From the NCBI RefSeq assembly GCF_900099685.1, contig NZ_FNDW01000014.1:1-64000 (forward strand): a DNA stretch of 64,000 nt. Direction: 5' to 3'. The position numbers were made by a program, and so were the translations under genes. This stretch comes from Chryseobacterium taeanense (GTDB taxonomy: Bacteria > Bacteroidota > Bacteroidia > Flavobacteriales > Weeksellaceae). The notes under the pieces are model-generated. The model did not search any database, had not been told where the DNA came from, and worked only from the letters and a program-made list of their open reading frames with translations. Below, in pieces: positions 60,998 to 64,000 of the stretch. Numbering within the stretch: the stretch's first letter is position 1; each line of letters begins with the position of its first letter.

Positions 60998-63532
60998 ATG
61001 ATACACGACCAACGCGCAGAAAAATTCAGGCAGATCGTGGAAAATAAGTTCCAGATCTACAATTCATTGTTTATGAGCCTGCCTTATGATAAAATGACGA
61101 ATATTGGGATGCTCCTTCCATTTCTTTGTGAAGAAAGCAAAATCGGCTATGAAGCCGGAAAAACTCCCGAAGAAATTGTTGAAGAATTCTTTAAAAGTCA
61201 TACCGATTTACAAACCGAAGAGCAGAAACTCGAACTGCTTTTTAAAATCATACAATACATCGAAAGACAGGTGGTTCTGTTCGACAGTATTGAAGATGCA
61301 GCGTTTCCTAATCTTCACTCCGACAGTGATAAAGGAACAGTGACCAACCTTTACGAGCATTCGCTTCAGGATCACAAACTTGAAGAAGTTCGCCAGAAAC
61401 TGAAAGATTTTACGGTGAAAATTGTTTTTACTGCACACCCGACACAGTTTTACCCGAACTCTGTGCAGAGAATCCTTCATGATCTCAGAAATGCAATAAC
61501 CAACGACTCGATCACCAATATCGATATGCTTTTGCAGCAGCTGGGTAAAACACCTTTCGTCAACAAAGAAAAACCGACTCCGATTGATGAAGCGATGAGC
61601 ATCATTTATTACCTGAGATATGTGTATTATGATACGATCGGAGAGCTTTTCACTAAAATAAAAGAAACCTTCGGAAATGAGCATTTCCATCTTCATGAAG
61701 ATCTTATCCAGTTAGGATTCTGGCCGGGCGGTGACAGGGACGGAAATCCTTTTGTAACTGCAGATACTACGAAAAGAGTTGCGGAAGAACTTCATTCTGC
61801 GATTCTGAAAGCGTATTACAATAATCTGAAATCGGTGAGAAGAAGGTTAAGTTTCAGAGGGGTTTCTGAAGTGCTTACCAAACTGAGCAATGAATTGTAC
61901 GCTGCTATTTTCAGGAATGAAAAAATAACAGCGGAAGATATCATCAGAAGAATTGACGAGGCTGAAAAAATTCTTGTTGAACAACATAATTCCCTATTTG
62001 TTAATTTGCTGACCGATTTCAGAGATCGCGTAAGAATTTTCGGGACGCACTTTGCTACGCTGGATGTACGTCAGGACAGCAGGATTCATCAGAAAGTGAT
62101 GGACGAGGTTTTTGCTAAAATAAACGGAAATACGGATGCCGATTATGAAGAAAAATTTAACAGCCTGATTAATGTTTCGGAAAAGGTAAATCCCGAAGAT
62201 TTTGAAGATATCGTTAAAGATACTTTGCTTACGGTTTCACAAATTTCCGAAATACAGAAACTGAATGGCTCAAGAGGAATGAACCGTTATATTATTTCCA
62301 ATTCCGATGCGGTAAAAGATGTGATGAATGTTTATGCATTTTTCAAAGTTTCCGGTTATCAGGACGAAGAAATTAATGTCGATATCGTGCCACTTTTTGA
62401 AACGATGGAAGGACTTGCCAACGCAGAAAATGTGATGCATGAACTGTATCAGAATCCTGTATATAAAAAGCATCTGGAAAGAAGAGGAAATCAGCAGACG
62501 ATAATGCTTGGTTTTTCAGACGGAACCAAAGACGGCGGTTACCTGAAAGCCAACTGGGAAATTTATAAGGCTAAAGAAGTTCTTACCAAATTATCCGAAG
62601 AAAGTGGAATTAAAGTAGTCTTTTTCGACGGACGCGGCGGTCCGCCCGCAAGAGGTGGCGGAAAAACGCACGATTTCTATGCTTCGCAGGGAAAAACAAT
62701 TGCCAACCATAAAATTGAACTGACAATCCAAGGGCAGACGATTACCAGCATTTTCGGAAATAAAGAACAGGCGAAATATAATTTTGAGCAGCTCTTAACC
62801 GCCGGTGTGGAAAATGATGTTTTTAAAAATTCCAAAAAAGATTTTACGGAAAAAGAAAGAGCATTAATCATCGAACTGGCAGAAATCAGCTATAAAAAAT
62901 ATTCAGATTTAAAAGCTCATCCGATGTTTGTTCCTTATCTTCAGGAAATGAGTACGCTGGAATATTACGGAAAAACCAATATTGGAAGCCGTCCGTCAAA
63001 AAGAGGTGCCGGAAATGAGCTTAAATTTGAGGATCTGAGAGCGATTCCGTTTGTGGGATCATGGTCGCAATTGAAGCAAAATGTTCCGGGATTTTTCGGA
63101 TTTGGTTTTGCCATGCAGCAGATGAAGGAGCAGGGAAGATTTGATGAAGTAAAAGAATTGTATAAAGGCTCCGATTTCTTTAAAACATTGGTGCTAAACT
63201 CAATGATGAGTATGAATAAAACGTATTTCCCATTAACGTATTATATTAAGAATAATCCAAAATTCGGCGCGTTCTGGAATGTTTTGTTTGATGAATATAA
63301 TCTTTCCAAAAGTATTATGCTGGAACTTACAGGCTTCAAAATGTTACAGGAAGAAGATCCGCTTTCAAGAAAATCGGTGAAGATCCGTGAAAGAATTGTA
63401 CTTCCGTTATTGAGTATTCAGCAATATGCTTTAATGAAAATTCAGAAAGGAGAAGGAAATAAGGAAGCCTATGAAAAACTTGTGACACGTTCATTGTTTG
63501 GAAATATTAATGCGAGCAGGAATTCGGCGTAA
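60998..63532 (+). CDS. ppc: Phosphoenolpyruvate carboxylase
   Basis: An 844-residue enzyme that carboxylates PEP to oxaloacetate, replenishing the TCA cycle. The catalytic His147 lies in FTAHPTQFYPNS. GFWPGGDRDGNPFV near residue 241, LGFSDGTKDGGYLKANWE near 503, and FFDGRGGPPARGGGKTH near 545 follow. The last deviates from the usual FHGRGG(S/T)xGRGGGP, and the C-terminus ...INASRNSA lacks the terminal RNTG. These variants fit a distinct Bacteroidota branch. Transcribed divergently from the beta-helix-like gene. Confidence 0.94.
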   Translation: MIHDQRAEKFRQIVENKFQIYNSLFMSLPYDKMTNIGMLLPFLCEESKIGYEAGKTPEEIVEEFFKSHTDLQTEEQKLELLFKIIQYIERQVVLFDSIEDAAFPNLHSDSDKGTVTNLYEHSLQDHKLEEVRQKLKDFTVKIVFTAHPTQFYPNSVQRILHDLRNAITNDSITNIDMLLQQLGKTPFVNKEKPTPIDEAMSIIYYLRYVYYDTIGELFTKIKETFGNEHFHLHEDLIQLGFWPGGDRDGNPFVTADTTKRVAEELHSAILKAYYNNLKSVRRRLSFRGVSEVLTKLSNELYAAIFRNEKITAEDIIRRIDEAEKILVEQHNSLFVNLLTDFRDRVRIFGTHFATLDVRQDSRIHQKVMDEVFAKINGNTDADYEEKFNSLINVSEKVNPEDFEDIVKDTLLTVSQISEIQKLNGSRGMNRYIISNSDAVKDVMNVYAFFKVSGYQDEEINVDIVPLFETMEGLANAENVMHELYQNPVYKKHLERRGNQQTIMLGFSDGTKDGGYLKANWEIYKAKEVLTKLSEESGIKVVFFDGRGGPPARGGGKTHDFYASQGKTIANHKIELTIQGQTITSIFGNKEQAKYNFEQLLTAGVENDVFKNSKKDFTEKERALIIELAEISYKKYSDLKAHPMFVPYLQEMSTLEYYGKTNIGSRPSKRGAGNELKFEDLRAIPFVGSWSQLKQNVPGFFGFGFAMQQMKEQGRFDEVKELYKGSDFFKTLVLNSMMSMNKTYFPLTYYIKNNPKFGAFWNVLFDEYNLSKSIMLELTGFKMLQEEDPLSRKSVKIRERIVLPLLSIQQYALMKIQKGEGNKEAYEKLVTRSLFGNINASRNSA

Positions 63533-63628
63533 TCAATGATATGTTGTTTTTTTAATGCATTGAAAAATAACATAATCACTAGAATTTGAATCAGACTTCG
63601 ACCTCGCTCAGTCTTCGTAAATTACAAG

Positions 63629-63655
63629 AAAACCTCTCAATCCGAGAGGTTTTTG
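63629..63655. terminator. Bidirectional terminator after ppc
   Basis: AAAACCTCTC-AATCC-GAGAGGTTTTT is a perfect stem with T-runs on both strands, shared with the convergent protease gene. Confidence 0.9.
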
Positions 63656-63658
63656 TAT

Positions 63659-64000
63659 TTATTGTTTGATAAATTTCTCATAATAGACTTTATCCTTTGT
63701 TTGAATTTTAAGGTAATAAACTCCTTTTGCAAAATCCTCAACTTTCAGCGATTTTTGATGGTTGACTTTTGTAATCAATCGCCCTAAATTATCATAAACC
63801 TCCAAAGATAAAACTTCACTTTCAGAAGCAACATTCAGAATGTTTTTAACCGGATTCGGGAAAATGGTTAAATTGTTTTTCTTTACTAATTCTGAAGTAT
63901 TTAAAACATTATTATATAAACTTCCAAAGTTTAAAATCCCAAAACCCATCTGATCAGAGTGACTTGGATAAAGAGATGCTGTTTGCCTTAATTTATTTCT
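63659..64000 (-). CDS. 3' end of a subtilase with T9SS sorting domain
   Basis: The frame is open to the window edge, giving the last 113 residues. LRQTASLYPSHSDQMGFGILNF resembles the end of S8 serine peptidase domains in Bacteroidota. A linker then leads to a type A sorting domain: KKNNLTIFPNPVKNILNVAS, EVYDNLGRLI, and FAKGVYYLKIQTKDKVYYEKFIKQ. That tail directs outer-membrane export by the type IX secretion system. The catalytic triad lies outside the window, so activity is inferred. Confidence 0.88.
   Translation of the reverse strand, partial: RNKLRQTASLYPSHSDQMGFGILNFGSLYNNVLNTSELVKKNNLTIFPNPVKNILNVASESEVLSLEVYDNLGRLITKVNHQKSLKVEDFAKGVYYLKIQTKDKVYYEKFIKQ

Overview
The window comes from a low-GC member of the Bacteroidota, most likely Chryseobacterium or a close Weeksellaceae relative (Flavobacteriia). 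The reasons are the Bacteroidota promoter type (TTTG, about 19-21 bp, TAnnTTTG) in front of many genes, a SusC/SusD starch locus, a C-terminal type IX secretion sorting tail, and protein families largely confined to this group (DUF6261, GNAT-nitrilase fusion, SLC45-type sugar transporter). The assignment is inference from family knowledge. No rRNA, tRNA, CRISPR array or complete insertion sequence was seen.

Layout. 0-5 kb: cut-off lipoprotein gene, XRE regulator, palindromic repeat array, DUF6261 gene, rarA. 4-13 kb: DUF2339 membrane protein, pheA, a thioesterase, dnaA, a phosphatase/NTF2-like/tetrapyrrole-methylase operon, DUF4349 and DUF2891 proteins. 13-21 kb: cytoplasmic GH13 amylase, DXD glycosyltransferase, Mpo1-like protein, and an AraC regulator beside a TolC-HlyD-MFS efflux operon. 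21.3-22.4 kb: gene-free repeat region. 22-25 kb: methyltransferase and metG. 25.6-37.3 kb: Sus-like alpha-glucan locus. 37-40 kb: azoR/hxlR divergent pair, pirin, flavin reductase. 40-48 kb: purine genes purM, purN, purH, purD, guaA, with a lipoprotein gene and hairpin spacers inserted. 47.8-51.8 kb: small membrane peptide, 26-copy tandem array, GNAT-nitrilase fusion, two small HTH proteins. 52-64 kb: AarF/UbiB kinase, DEAD-like helicase, SGNH hydrolase, yqhD, small secreted proteins, a beta-helix-like membrane protein, ppc, and the 3' end of a T9SS-exported subtilase gene.

How genes work together. The Sus-like locus is self-contained: SusC/SusD import alpha-glucan oligomers, a SusE-like lipoprotein assists at the surface, GH13 and GH97 enzymes hydrolyse them in the periplasm, and an SLC45-type carrier takes the sugar into the cytoplasm. 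The separate GH13 enzyme at 13.3 kb has no signal peptide and would act inside the cell. The purine genes supply IMP and then GMP, using several promoters.

The most unusual signal is not a gene. Four intergenic places (831-993, 21472-21677, 48159-48700, 57883-58080) carry tandem arrays with unrelated sequences but nearly the same repeat length, 21-23 bp, about two DNA helical turns. At least two are built of dyad-symmetric units. Several MITE-like inverted-repeat elements, three genes whose ATG lies exactly 4 nt after a -7 promoter box, and a promoter-miniORF-terminator unit upstream of purM also deserve attention.
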